A DNA stretch of 64,000 nt from Streptomyces uncialis. GTDB taxonomy: Bacteria; Actinomycetota; Actinomycetes; Streptomycetales; Streptomycetaceae. Location of the stretch: NCBI RefSeq assembly GCF_001905345.1, contig NZ_LFBV01000002.1:1054001-1118000 (forward strand). The letters are read 5' to 3'. The notes under the pieces are model-generated. The model worked only from the letters and a program-made list of their open reading frames with translations. It made no database searches and was not told where the DNA came from. Made by a program: the position numbers and the translations under genes. Shown here piece after piece: positions 20,360-29,655 of the stretch (position 1 is its first letter; every line of letters starts with the position of its first letter).

Positions 20360-21253
20360 GTGAACCCGCTCCTCGCGACGCTCAGCGGCAAGCTCACCGA
20401 GCGCTGGATCAATCTGCTGGTGCTGCCCGGCGCGCTGTTCCTCGGCGTCCTCGCGACCGGGGTCACGCTCGGTCACGGGCACTGGCACGATCTCGGCCGG
20501 TTGCGGTCCGCGCTCGACGGGCTCGCCGGACGGCCCGCGCTGGACCGCACCGGGACGGCCGCGGTGGTGGTCGCGCTCGTCCTGCTGCTGTCCTCCGCCC
20601 TGTCGCTGGCCGCTCAGTCCCTCGGCTCGGGCATCGAGCGCTACTGGCTGCGTGAGGCGCGCTTCCCTCCCTCGCGCGCCCTGGCCCGGCGGCGGGCGGA
20701 CCGCTACCGGCGGGCGGACCGGCGGCGCACCGAGGCCATCCGCGACCCGGCCACCACGGAACGTGACATCGTCCGGCTCACCCTGCTCCGCGACCGCGTC
20801 GGGCTGGTGCCCCCGAGCCGTCCCACCTGGTACGGCGACCGCCTCCAGGCCGCCGCGGAACGGGTGTACGGCGCCTACGGCGTGGACCTCGCCGCGGTGT
20901 GGCCACGGCTGTGGCTGGTGCTCGCCGAGCCCGCCCAGCGCCGGATCGAGTCGGCCCGCGCCTCGGTGGCCGCGGCCGCCCGCCTCGCCGCCTGGACCTT
21001 CGGGTATCTCGTGGTCGCCCTGTGGTGGTGGCCGGCGCTCGCGATCGCCGTCGGCTGCGCGGTGGTCTCCCGGGTCCGGGCCCGGGACGCGGTGGAGGCG
21101 CTCGCGCAACTCGTCGAGGCGGCGGTCGACGTCCACGGCCATGACCTCGCGGTCCGGACGGGCGTCGAGGCGGCGGAACCGGAGCGCGCCCCCGGACCGC
21201 TGGACCACGCGTCCGGCGACCGGATGTCCGAGGTGTTCCGCAAGGGCGACTGA
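20360..21253 (+). CDS. Membrane protein of the CHAT-adjacent module
   Basis: 297 residues from GTG 20360. Hydrophobic segments are LLVLPGALFLGVLATGVTLG, VVVALVLLLSSALSLAAQSLG, and a pair near the end (TFGYLVVALWWWPALAIAVGCAVV). A long arginine-rich cytosolic helix lies in the middle, with RRADRYRRADRRRTEAIRDP around residue 115. No enzymatic motif is apparent. It lies 18 bp after the 140-residue gene, probably in one operon. Confidence 0.7.
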   Translation: MNPLLATLSGKLTERWINLLVLPGALFLGVLATGVTLGHGHWHDLGRLRSALDGLAGRPALDRTGTAAVVVALVLLLSSALSLAAQSLGSGIERYWLREARFPPSRALARRRADRYRRADRRRTEAIRDPATTERDIVRLTLLRDRVGLVPPSRPTWYGDRLQAAAERVYGAYGVDLAAVWPRLWLVLAEPAQRRIESARASVAAAARLAAWTFGYLVVALWWWPALAIAVGCAVVSRVRARDAVEALAQLVEAAVDVHGHDLAVRTGVEAAEPERAPGPLDHASGDRMSEVFRKGD

Positions 21254-21417
21254 CGGGGCGGGGCCGCGCGGCGCGGCGCTTGCCGTGCGCAGGGGGCGAT
21301 TCGGGTTCCCCTGGCGGCTTGGTGGTGCCGCTGGCGGCCTGGTTCCCCTGGTGGCCCGGGACCCGGACGGACCTGGTGCCGCCGGCTCACGTGACGTAAG
21401 CACCCTCTGTCCCCCAC

Positions 21418-21471
21418 GCGCCCTACGTCCCCCGGGCGCCCTACGTCCCCCAGGCGCCCCACGTTCCCTAC
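21418..21471. repeat. Three tandem 18-bp units
   Basis: GCGCCCTACGTCCCCCGG at 21418-21435, a copy with one change at 21436-21453, and a more diverged third copy at 21454-21471, in the intergenic region before the MFS gene. Confidence 0.8.
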
Positions 21472-21687
21472 GCGCTCCAGGCGGCGCGTAGCCAGGCCGA
21501 CCAGCGCCGGGCCACCCCGAGGCGCCGGTCAGCTGGCGACCAGTTCACCGGCCGACCGCTTCACCTTTTCGCCGATGCACCGGGCCAACCGGATCACCGG
21601 ACTACCGGCCCACGGACCACCAGCAGCCGACCACCGCCATTCCCTCGCCACTGGCATGTGCCCCTGGCATGCCCACCCCACCCCCGC

Positions 21688-21704
21688 ATACCCCCCTCAG
21701 GTAT
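21688..21704. promoter_or_regulatory. Degenerate CsoR-like operator half (upstream copy)
   Basis: ATACCCCCCTCAGGTAT shares the outer ATACCCCC and GGTAT halves with the clear palindrome 20 bp downstream and with the one at 34957 (13 of 17 positions with the latter). Probably a weaker tandem site. Confidence 0.4.
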
Positions 21705-21723
21705 GTTACATTGCAGCGCACAG

Positions 21724-21740
21724 ATACCCCTAGGGGGTAT
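21724..21740. promoter_or_regulatory. CsoR-like operator in the MFS promoter
   Basis: ATACCCCTAGGGGGTAT is a near-perfect palindrome ending 23 bp before the MFS start codon. It differs from the site at 34957 at only two central positions. C/G-rich palindromes flanked by ATA and TAT are the type recognised by CsoR/RcnR-family copper and related repressors. At this position bound repressor would block transcription or early elongation. Confidence 0.65.
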
Positions 21741-21763
21741 TAAGAACAGAGGGGTCAGGGCCA

Positions 21764-23194
21764 ATGTCAACCATCAATCCCCGGCGCTGGTGGGCACTCG
21801 CCGTGCTCGCCACCGCTCAGTTCATGGTCATCATGGACACTTCGATCATCGGTGTCGCGCTCCCCGAGATGCAGAAGGACCTCGGCTTCTCGCAGGGCGA
21901 GTTGCAGTGGGTCTTCAACGCCTACGTCATCGTCTTCGGAGGGCTGCTGCTGCTCGGCGGCCGGCTCTCCGACCTGCTCGGCGCCCGTAAGGTCTTCGCC
22001 ACCGGCTGGGTGATCATGATCGTCGGCTCGGTCCTGGCCGCCGCCGCGCAGACCGCCTGGGTGGAGATCGCGGGCCGCGCCGTCCAGGGTGTCGGCGGCG
22101 CGCTGATCGCGCCCGCCGCCATGACCCTGCTGATGGTGCTCTTCGCGCACGATCCGAAGGAGCTGGGCAAGGCGATGGCGCTGTACGGCGCCGCGGCGCC
22201 CGCCGGCGGAACCGCGGGCGTCTTCCTCGGCGGGGTCTTCACCGAGTGGGCGAGCTGGCAGTGGGTGTTCATCATCTACATCCCGATCGGCCTCGCGACC
22301 CTCGCCGTCACCAAGCTGCTGCCCGCCGTCGCGCCCCGGCGCGGCTCCGTGGACGTTCTCGGCGCGGTCGCCGTCACCGCCGGTCTCGCGCTCGCCGTCT
22401 TCGCCGTGGTCCGCGCGCCCGAGGTGGGCTGGGGAGCCACCGCCACCGTCCTGGAACTGATCGGCGCGGCCCTTCTGCTGATCGTCTTCTTCGTGATCCA
22501 GCGGTCCGTCCGTGAGCCGCTCATGCCGCTCAGCGTGTGGCGGGTCCCGCGGCTCGGCTCGGCCAACCTCGCGATGACGCTGCTCGGTGCCGCCTGGATT
22601 CCGATGTGGTACTTCCTCAACCTGTACCTCCAGCAGGTCCTCGACTACGGCGCCTTCGCCTCCGGCGCCGCGCTCCTCCCCATGACCATCCTGCTGATGA
22701 TCTTCATGACCACGATCACCGCACGCCTCATGGGCCGGTTCGGGGCGAAGCCGATGATCGTCGGCGGTCTGCTCGCCCTCGCGGCCGGACTGCTCTGGCT
22801 GTCGGCCGTCGAACCGACCGGCACGTTCCTGATCGACGTGCTGCCCGCGTCGCTGGTCGCCGCGCTGGGTATGGCGCTCGCCTACATCCCCGCGATGATC
22901 GCCGCCATGGCCGGTGCCCCCCAGGAGCAGGCGGGGCTGGCCTCGGGAATCGTCAACACCACCTACAACGTGGGCTCGGCACTCGGCCTCGCCGCGCTGA
23001 CCGCGCTCGCCACCACACACGGTGCCGGTGAGCTCGGCAACCTGCCCGCCCTCACCGACGGATTCAGCGCCGCGTTCCTCGGCGCCGCCGCCATCGCCGC
23101 CGTGGGCGCGGTGATCACACTCGTCGCGATGAAGGGCGAGAAGGCCACGAACGCCGCCGCGGCCGCCCCGCGGAACGAGACGGCCGGGGTGTGA
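21764..23194 (+). CDS. MFS drug exporter (EmrB/QacA, DHA2 type)
   Basis: 476 residues with about 14 hydrophobic segments. The opening RRWWALAVLATAQFMVIMDTSIIGVALPEMQKDL and the motif A stretch GGRLSDLLGARKVFATGW are typical of DHA2 proton antiporters. The start has GGTCAGGGCCA upstream rather than a strong Shine-Dalgarno sequence. The promoter carries a CsoR-like palindrome, so the gene may respond to copper or to a related thiol-reactive signal rather than to a TetR ligand; no divergent regulator gene is present. A strong hairpin follows. Confidence 0.85.
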   Translation: MSTINPRRWWALAVLATAQFMVIMDTSIIGVALPEMQKDLGFSQGELQWVFNAYVIVFGGLLLLGGRLSDLLGARKVFATGWVIMIVGSVLAAAAQTAWVEIAGRAVQGVGGALIAPAAMTLLMVLFAHDPKELGKAMALYGAAAPAGGTAGVFLGGVFTEWASWQWVFIIYIPIGLATLAVTKLLPAVAPRRGSVDVLGAVAVTAGLALAVFAVVRAPEVGWGATATVLELIGAALLLIVFFVIQRSVREPLMPLSVWRVPRLGSANLAMTLLGAAWIPMWYFLNLYLQQVLDYGAFASGAALLPMTILLMIFMTTITARLMGRFGAKPMIVGGLLALAAGLLWLSAVEPTGTFLIDVLPASLVAALGMALAYIPAMIAAMAGAPQEQAGLASGIVNTTYNVGSALGLAALTALATTHGAGELGNLPALTDGFSAAFLGAAAIAAVGAVITLVAMKGEKATNAAAAAPRNETAGV

Positions 23195-23230
23195 CGTACC
23201 GGGCGTGACGTACGGGGTCACCCCGTACCG

Positions 23231-23276
23231 GCAAGGGTTCGTCCGACGGCTCGCAGAGCGCCGGACGAACCCTTGC
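23231..23276 (+). terminator. Hairpin terminator of the MFS gene
   Basis: A perfect 15-bp stem GCAAGGGTTCGTCCG (23231-23245) pairs with 23262-23276 around a 16-nt loop. Confidence 0.85.
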
Positions 23277-23312
23277 GGTGCTCCGCACCCCCGTCGACCC
23301 GCGCCCGGCCGC

Positions 23313-23411
23313 CCCGCACCACGACGGAACAACCCGCGGCCCCGCCGAGACGGCCCGCACCACGACGGAACAGATCACACCACCACGCGACGACCCGCAC
23401 CACGACGGAAC
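23313..23411. repeat. Three 18-bp repeats at regular spacing
   Basis: CCCGCACCACGACGGAAC occurs identically at 23313, 23354 and 23394 (spacing 41 and 40 bp) between two terminators of converging genes. Only three copies are present. Confidence 0.85.
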
Positions 23412-23442
23412 GGCCCGCCGGAACCGTGGTTCCGGCGGGCCG
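23411..23442 (-). terminator. Hairpin terminator of the subtilase gene
   Basis: A perfect 14-bp stem CGGCCCGCCGGAAC (23411-23424) pairs with 23429-23442 around CGTG, 50 bp beyond the minus-strand stop. Confidence 0.85.
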
Positions 23443-23491
23443 CCCCTGTCGGTGTCGGCTCACCGTGAGCCGTACCCGATATGACGGGGTG

Positions 23492-26400
23492 TCACCTGCC
23501 GAGGAAGGCGTTGTGGATGGTGACCGCCGACTGGTTGTCCTGCTTGTCGGTGACGACGGCCCTCAGGGAGATCCCCTTGCCCTTCTCCGGCGCGCGCACC
23601 TTGACCTTGCCCGCGTCGACCGTCGCGGACTTCCACTTCTTGCCGTCGTACGACACCAGGACGCGCAGCGTCTTCAGGTTGGTGCCGGACGCGGCGCCCT
23701 GCACCTCGACCGGGACGACCTGCTTGCTTCCCGCCGGGACGGTGGAGTCCAGGGCGAGCCGCGGCTGGAACCGGACCGTGGAGACCGGCAGATCCGTCCG
23801 GCCGGCGGTACGGGCCGAGGTGAACGTCCAGGAGGCGTCGATCCGGGTCCCGGCGCGGTTGAACGTCGGGTCGCGGTGGATCGTGGTCGCCACCTTGTAC
23901 TTGGCGGACTCCGGCGGCAGCGTGATCAGCTGCTCGTCGATGGCCACGTCGTTCTTGGTGTGCAGCACGCCGTCGCGGTGGACGGTGGTGCTCGCAGCGG
24001 AGTACCGGGCGAAGCCCGAGTGGCCGGCCCCGTCACTGACCAGCGTCAGCGAGCCGCCGATGTCGTCGCCGTCACGTACGAGCCCTTCGCCCGCGTTCAT
24101 CCGGGGGCCCGACACACCGACGTTGAACTTCTCGGTGTGCGTCGTGCCCGGCTCGAAGCGCTGCGACCCGCCGAGGCCGTACAGGGCGTCGAAGAGCTGG
24201 TCGCCCGCCGCGTCCTTCGCGCCGAGCACAGCCGCCTCGATGTTCCAGCGGGCCCCGTCGTCCGTGGACAGATACACGTCGCGGTTCGCCGACGCGGCCT
24301 GCGTGGCGAACGGCGCGAGGAATCCGCCCCCGTACTCCAGTTCGCCGTGTGCGGCGAGGGCGCCCCGCAGGCCGGGTGCGGACGCGCCGATTCCCGCCTT
24401 CACCAGGGCCATGTTCCGGGTCGTGTAGGACTTGGAGTAGCCGGTGGCCAGCTCCGGGACCGGACCGCCGGTCAGCATGTTGTACTCGGTGGTGCCGTGC
24501 TCCCAGTGGCCGGACCACTGCTGGGTGAGGTATCCGTCGGGCAGCCGCGGACCCTGCGAAGCGGTACGCAGGTTGTCGAAGCTCGCGAAGTCGCTGCCCT
24601 GGAGGACGTACACCTCGGGAGTGTTGAGGGTGTACATCATCCCGGCGCGTGTCGGGCGGGCGGCCGGGTCCGGCACCGTGACGTTCACCGGCCGGGTGGT
24701 CCGGGCGTCGAGGGTGACGGTGGTGGGGCCGGACACCGAGAACTGCGGGTTCTCGATCAGGTCGATGCCGTTGCGCGGGGCCGCGGGATCGGCCAGCAGG
24801 TTGGCCGCGAGGGCGTAGTTGCCGCGCGGCAGCCGGACCGTGGTGGAGCCCGACGACAGTTGCGGGAAGACCCGCCGGCCGGTGGCGGCCTCGCTGTAGC
24901 CCTTCAGATCGGCCTGCCAGCCGCTGCTCGGCGCGCCGTCCCGTCCGAGGGTCTTGAAGGTGACCTCGTACGACTCGACCTCGCGCTCCACCGCGGCGGC
25001 GGTGCGCACGCTCTGGCCGCCGCCGGAGGCGACGACCGTGACGGAGTACGAGCCGTTGACCGCCCCGCCGATACGGGTGTCGGCCGTCAGGGCCACGGAG
25101 GCGCTGCCGCCCGCCGGGACCGTGACCCGCTGCGCGCCGAGGGTGAAGAACCCGGCCGGGGCGGGCTGTCCGTCGCCGCCGACGGGCGTCGCCAGCGACA
25201 GGTCGAGCGTCACATCGGCGGTGCCGTTGTTGCGGTACGTGACCTGCTTGGTGACGGGTGTGTCGTCGTGGTGCGGCCACTCCTGGGTGCCCATGCTCAC
25301 GGAGCCCGGTTCGGAGACGACCGTCTGGTCGATGGCCTTGTCGACCGAGAGACGGCCCGTGCCCTGCTCGAAGACCGAGTGCGCGCCGCCCTTGGCCGAG
25401 CCCATCAGGACGGACTTGAGCTGTGCGCCCGTCCAGGTGGGGTTCTTCTGCTTGAGGATCGCGGCGGCGCCCGCGACATGCGGGGTCGCCATCGACGTAC
25501 CGTTCATGCTGACGTAGCCGGGCGGGTTCTGCCCCGGGACGCCCGCGGCGGCGGCCGCCCCGATCGCCACACCGGGCGCGGTCATGTCCGGCTTGACGGC
25601 GTTGTCCCCGGTGCGGGGTCCGACCGAGGAGAAGTCGGCGATCAGGTCGTTGTCGTCGACGGCGCCGACGGTCAGCGCCGCGTCGGCGCTGCCCGGCGAC
25701 CCGACCGTGCCCCGGCCCGGTCCTTCGTTGCCCGCGGCGACGGCGAACAGCACGCCCTTCTCCGCGGAGAGCTTGTTGATCTGGGCTTCCATCGGGTCGA
25801 TCCCGGGGGTGTCGAGGCCGCCCAGGCTCATGTTGATGATGTCGGCGCCCTGTGCCACGGCCCAGTCGACCCCGGCGATGATGCCGGAGTCGTCACCGGA
25901 GCCCCGGTCGTTCAGCACCTTGGCGTTGATCAGCTGCGCCCCGGGCGCGACACCCTTGTACCGGGCGTCCTTCTTCCCCGTACCGGCCGCGATGGAGGCC
26001 ACATGCGTGCCGTGCCCGACGCGGTCCCGGGCGTCCGGGGAGGAGCTGAAGTTGCGTTCCGCGACCACACGGCCCGCCAGGTCCGGGTGGGTGGCGTCGA
26101 TCCCGGAGTCCGCGACGGCGATCTTCACACCGGTGCCGTCGTACGAACGGGCCCACGCGGCCGGGGCGCCGACCTGTCCCGTGCTGCGGTCGAGCGACGC
26201 CTTCCGCACACCGTCCAGCCAGATCCGCGCGATACCGGACGTCCTGGCCACCGAGCCGTCGTCCTTCGGACGGGTCAGGGCCTCCCAGAGCGCGCCCTTG
26301 CTGTCGGTGGCGCTGGTGACGGCGTCGGCTTCGAGGGCCGACAGGGTGCGGCGGACGGTCGTGCCGTCGGAGGAGCGCACCTCGGTACGGGCGGCCCCGG

Positions 26401-26836
26401 CCGTGGCGCCGCGATAGCCGACGATCACCTTGAGCCCGGCGCGGTGGGCCTTGCGGCTCTCCGCCTCGGCGAGTCCGGTGACGTCGAACAGCCGCTGGTC
26501 CAGCGTGCCGTCGGCGATCAGGCTCCGGGCGTCACGCGGCACCACATAGGTACGGCCGTCGTGGACCTGGGTGAAGAAGGGCATGTCCTCACGGCCCTTG
26601 GCCCGCTGGATGCCGCCGACCCGGCCCTTGGAGTCCACGAGGACCCGGTCACCGGTGATCAGGACGACGGTGTGAACGGTCCTGCCGCCCGTTCCCGGGC
26701 TCTTGGCCGCGGTGGTGGACATCGCGTCCAGGTCACCGCTCTGTGCCGACGCGGGGCTGGTCATGCCCGCCGTCAAGGCTATGGAAGCCGCCGCGGCGAC
26801 GGTGGCCGCGTAGGCCTTCTTTGCTGGTGTGCGCAA
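23492..26836 (-). CDS. Secreted S8-family subtilisin-like serine protease
   Basis: 1114 residues. The start is TTG at 26836, supported by GAGCAGGGGGAG just upstream. The signal peptide (AYAATVAAAASIALTAGMTSPASA) and a propeptide of about 190 residues precede the catalytic domain. Catalytic Asp is D243 (AVADSGID), His is H275 (GHGTHVAS), and Ser is S448 (NGTSMATPH). About 600 residues of beta-rich C-terminal domains follow (LDLSLATPVGG, SVALTADTRIGG, and similar). The size and order match large Streptomyces S8 proteases acting outside the cell. It is a single gene, with an inverted repeat (26954-26974) in the likely promoter. Confidence 0.92.
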   Translation of the reverse strand: MRTPAKKAYAATVAAAASIALTAGMTSPASAQSGDLDAMSTTAAKSPGTGGRTVHTVVLITGDRVLVDSKGRVGGIQRAKGREDMPFFTQVHDGRTYVVPRDARSLIADGTLDQRLFDVTGLAEAESRKAHRAGLKVIVGYRGATAGAARTEVRSSDGTTVRRTLSALEADAVTSATDSKGALWEALTRPKDDGSVARTSGIARIWLDGVRKASLDRSTGQVGAPAAWARSYDGTGVKIAVADSGIDATHPDLAGRVVAERNFSSSPDARDRVGHGTHVASIAAGTGKKDARYKGVAPGAQLINAKVLNDRGSGDDSGIIAGVDWAVAQGADIINMSLGGLDTPGIDPMEAQINKLSAEKGVLFAVAAGNEGPGRGTVGSPGSADAALTVGAVDDNDLIADFSSVGPRTGDNAVKPDMTAPGVAIGAAAAAGVPGQNPPGYVSMNGTSMATPHVAGAAAILKQKNPTWTGAQLKSVLMGSAKGGAHSVFEQGTGRLSVDKAIDQTVVSEPGSVSMGTQEWPHHDDTPVTKQVTYRNNGTADVTLDLSLATPVGGDGQPAPAGFFTLGAQRVTVPAGGSASVALTADTRIGGAVNGSYSVTVVASGGGQSVRTAAAVEREVESYEVTFKTLGRDGAPSSGWQADLKGYSEAATGRRVFPQLSSGSTTVRLPRGNYALAANLLADPAAPRNGIDLIENPQFSVSGPTTVTLDARTTRPVNVTVPDPAARPTRAGMMYTLNTPEVYVLQGSDFASFDNLRTASQGPRLPDGYLTQQWSGHWEHGTTEYNMLTGGPVPELATGYSKSYTTRNMALVKAGIGASAPGLRGALAAHGELEYGGGFLAPFATQAASANRDVYLSTDDGARWNIEAAVLGAKDAAGDQLFDALYGLGGSQRFEPGTTHTEKFNVGVSGPRMNAGEGLVRDGDDIGGSLTLVSDGAGHSGFARYSAASTTVHRDGVLHTKNDVAIDEQLITLPPESAKYKVATTIHRDPTFNRAGTRIDASWTFTSARTAGRTDLPVSTVRFQPRLALDSTVPAGSKQVVPVEVQGAASGTNLKTLRVLVSYDGKKWKSATVDAGKVKVRAPEKGKGISLRAVVTDKQDNQSAVTIHNAFLGR

Positions 26837-26953
26837 GACTCCCCCTGCTCAGGAGCGAATCGGGCGGGCGGGGGCCCAGCCCGGGCGGGGGCGCGCGCAG
26901 ATAGGTGCACGCCCCCGGCTCCCGAAGTATTCCGGGGGTGCTCCGGCGCACTC

Positions 26954-26974
26954 AATGATCGCCTGATGATCATT
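26954..26974. promoter_or_regulatory. Inverted repeat in the subtilase promoter region
   Basis: AATGATC-7-GATCATT, 118 bp upstream of the TTG start. Its A/T content stands out from the surroundings. It could be an operator; the binding protein is unknown. Confidence 0.4.
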
Positions 26975-27091
26975 GTGTGACGGGACTGCGGGGCACCGGG
27001 GCCCGCCGTCCCCCGACACGGCGGGGCATCGGGGCCTCCCCGTCACCCGACGCATCGTCAGGAACGGTCATGCCTGACGTGGCATCAGACG

Positions 27092-29335
27092 TCAACTCCG
27101 TTGCGCGGCGTTGTACTTCTCGAAGACGCGGTGGAGGTCGAGAGCGCGTCGGCCGTAGTTCTGCGCTTCGGCGCCGGTGCCGTTGTAGCGGGCGAGCACC
27201 GCGATGATGTCGGCGTCGCTGTAGCGGAGCCGGTCGGTGGTGACACCGACCCGGGCCGCCGAGTGGAGGTGGACGAGGGGCACGGTCGAGACGTTGTGGT
27301 CGTCGTCGTTCCGCAGCCTCGTCCACACATCCCTGCGTACATGCCAGTCGTCCAAGTCGAGAGGCGCGCCCGGGACCACGCCCGCCGCGACACAGTGGTT
27401 GCGGGCCTCGATCGCGGTCCTGGCGAAGATCTGGGCCACTCCTGTGCTGGAGTCCTCACGGATCACCAAGGGCGGGACCGGCGGATCACCCACCGGGTGC
27501 CGCTCCCACGCCTCGTGCTGTTCCCGCCAGGTGAAGTAGGTCGCGACCAGGAGTTCCACACCGGGGTCGGTCCTGTCGGCCTGGTACTCCCAGAACACCG
27601 CGGCCTGGATGAGTGCTTTGCGCATCCGCAGTGACCTGGCGAGCCCGGTGATCAGCCCGTCCATGTCGACGACCTTGGTCGCGCACTCATGGGGCCCGCG
27701 CAAGCGGCCGATGCTGCCGTGGCCGTTGTCCTCGATGTAGCGGATGAGGTCCGTGGTGAGGTCGTTCTGCCGGGCGCGGTCGAAGTCGACGTCCAGGAGG
27801 GTGTCCGGACCGCGGGGGGCGAACCGGTTCTGTCCCGGGTCCCGTCCGGAGGCGATGTTCTTGTCGATCTCGATGTACCCCGCGCCTGTGCCGACCGTGA
27901 GGGTGGTGATCTGGTCGAACGCCCAGTTCCCGGGCAGCGGGAAACCCAGGTTGCCGCTGTAGCCGGTGGACATGTCGGACACGAAGCTGGCGGTGGTCAG
28001 CCCGGCCCTGGCGAGTCGGCTACAGGTGTTGCGGGGAGCGTAGACCCCGATGCGGTACTCGCTGCCATAGGCGTGCATACGCGCCGCGAGTGCGCGGAAA
28101 TGCGGGATGACCAGGCTGGTCACCTCCTCGTCGACGGCGTCGTAGTCGACGGCGAAGTAGAGGGTGGTGCCGGGCAGGAAGCCGTGTCCGCGCGCCGCCT
28201 CCAGCGCCGCCAGCGCGTCCCGGGCCCCCTGGTGGGGGTTGAAGTACTCCCGGTCGCCGCCGTTGGTCTGGTAGATCGGGAAGACGGAGAGTCCGCCCGC
28301 GGTGATCGTGGCGAGCTCGCCGGGCTGGATCTTCTTGTTCCTGGCGTTCGGGACGGCGGCGTTGGTCAGATACCGGCCGACCGTCGTGTACCCCGCCGCC
28401 CGCAGAGCCTGGGCGCGTTTCTCGGTGATCTCGGTGATGCCGTCGCACGCGGTGCCCGGCCTGGTCGGATCGCCGGTGCTCACCAGCAGGGAGGCCCAGG
28501 TGCGGAAGTCCCCTCCGCCGTGCGCCGGCAGCAGTCGCGCGAAGCGCTGGAACTCCGCGACGGTGTGCGCGAGCGCTTGCGAGTAGCGGCCGTCGAAGGC
28601 GACGTCCCAGCCGTTGAACCGCATCGCCGCCTGGAACAGACGGACGAACTGCCTGGCTCCGTCGGCCGACCCGGCCTCCAGCAGCGCTTGTGATCTGACG
28701 CCGTCCTGGGTGCCGGGCCCGAAACGGCCGTTGGCGGTGTCGTCGCCCATACCGATCTCGTACTGGAGGGCGAAGACCAACGCCTTCTGCACATCCCGGG
28801 AGAAGTGCCCGTCGCAGGGGCAGACGAAGAACTCCCGGCGGCCCACGTAACGCCCGTTGAGCCACCGCTGGATCCCACGTACCGCCTCGGTGCCGTCACC
28901 CACACGCACATACGGGTCCATGGTCAACAGCGCCTTGAACACCTTCGGTTCGAGCCCGCCGCCCGGGAACGCCCCACCGACGCCCATGTCCGACTTGATC
29001 CCGATGACCGAGTCGACGACCCGGTCGTTGTAGGAGGCGTCGATGCCGCCGCCGTCGTACCCCTTGCAGTACAAGCCGGACTGCGCGATGCGGTAGACGT
29101 TGCCGTGCCGCGTCGACCCGTCGACACACGCTCCGAACCGTGACCGCAGCGCGCTCAGCGTCGTCGGGCCGAAACTGTCCGACAGTTCCGTGATGCCCAG
29201 CTCGTACTGGAGCGCCCGGGTCAGCGCGTGCATCACCTTCCAGCTGGTCCGCCCGTTCACCTCCACCTGCGGAATGCCCGCCACGTCATAGGAGTTGATG
29301 AACCGCTGCGCCAGCTCCACCATCTCGTCAGCCAT
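27092..29335 (-). CDS. DUF1906 glycoside-hydrolase-like protein with peptidoglycan-binding-like repeats
   Basis: 747 residues from ATG 29335, preceded by GGGGGAGGG; longer frames are rejected. Residues 1-290 hold two or three peptidoglycan-binding-like helical repeats (ELGITELSDSFGPTTLSALRSRFG; VRGIQRWLNGRYVGRREF with DGHFSRDVQKALVFALQYEIG). Residues about 296-490 are a DUF1906 (Rv2525c-like) TIM-barrel domain: YTTVGRYLTN, LYFAVDYD, RIGVYAP, FDQITTL. The C-terminal 250 residues are helical and end with ARYNGTGAEAQNYG, a pattern like the end of lysozyme-like transglycosylases. It has no signal peptide, so it would need another export route such as Tat-independent or contractile/ESX-type secretion, or act after lysis. 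Confidence 0.78.
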   Translation of the reverse strand: MADEMVELAQRFINSYDVAGIPQVEVNGRTSWKVMHALTRALQYELGITELSDSFGPTTLSALRSRFGACVDGSTRHGNVYRIAQSGLYCKGYDGGGIDASYNDRVVDSVIGIKSDMGVGGAFPGGGLEPKVFKALLTMDPYVRVGDGTEAVRGIQRWLNGRYVGRREFFVCPCDGHFSRDVQKALVFALQYEIGMGDDTANGRFGPGTQDGVRSQALLEAGSADGARQFVRLFQAAMRFNGWDVAFDGRYSQALAHTVAEFQRFARLLPAHGGGDFRTWASLLVSTGDPTRPGTACDGITEITEKRAQALRAAGYTTVGRYLTNAAVPNARNKKIQPGELATITAGGLSVFPIYQTNGGDREYFNPHQGARDALAALEAARGHGFLPGTTLYFAVDYDAVDEEVTSLVIPHFRALAARMHAYGSEYRIGVYAPRNTCSRLARAGLTTASFVSDMSTGYSGNLGFPLPGNWAFDQITTLTVGTGAGYIEIDKNIASGRDPGQNRFAPRGPDTLLDVDFDRARQNDLTTDLIRYIEDNGHGSIGRLRGPHECATKVVDMDGLITGLARSLRMRKALIQAAVFWEYQADRTDPGVELLVATYFTWREQHEAWERHPVGDPPVPPLVIREDSSTGVAQIFARTAIEARNHCVAAGVVPGAPLDLDDWHVRRDVWTRLRNDDDHNVSTVPLVHLHSAARVGVTTDRLRYSDADIIAVLARYNGTGAEAQNYGRRALDLHRVFEKYNAAQRS

Positions 29336-29655
29336 CCGGCCCTCCCCCGCACCCATCGGCTCCCGCCCCGGCAAACGGGGCACGTGCACAGGACGCCGCT
29401 CCCTGAGCCCGCCACGGCCGGGAGCACGTCCGACCGGGGGCATTCGATTCCGGCCGTCCGTCGTGCGCGCTCGGCCTCTGTCCAACGAATACCCACGGTG
29501 CGTGACCGGACGGTCCCGGGAGCCCGCCGACATCCGTTCGGGCGATCACCCCGACGGGCGAGGGGGCAGGGTAGCGACCGGCTCGGCGCGCGGGACCGGC
29601 ACGGAGCTGGTGAACTGGTGGGCGGGGCCGCCATGCACTCCGGGGAGAGATCAGG
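29336..29655. other. Divergent intergenic region
   Basis: 320 bp between the DUF1906 gene and the alcohol dehydrogenase gene. It contains the ribosome-binding site GGGGAGAG for the latter. I see no operator, repeat or RNA gene. Confidence 0.45.

Larger units (their letters stand above)
21254..21763. other. Intergenic region upstream of an MFS exporter
   Basis: 510 bp containing GGTGG/CTGG-rich simple sequence, the 18-bp tandem units, and two CsoR-like operator palindromes close to the MFS start. I see no further gene. Confidence 0.6.

Noticed and set aside
23313..23411. CRISPR array
   Set aside because: Only three 18-bp repeats with short non-unique spacers, no cas genes nearby, and location between terminators.
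23273..26980. 1235-codon plus-strand frame across the subtilase gene
   Set aside because: It is antisense to the protease, with low-complexity Gly/Arg/Val composition.
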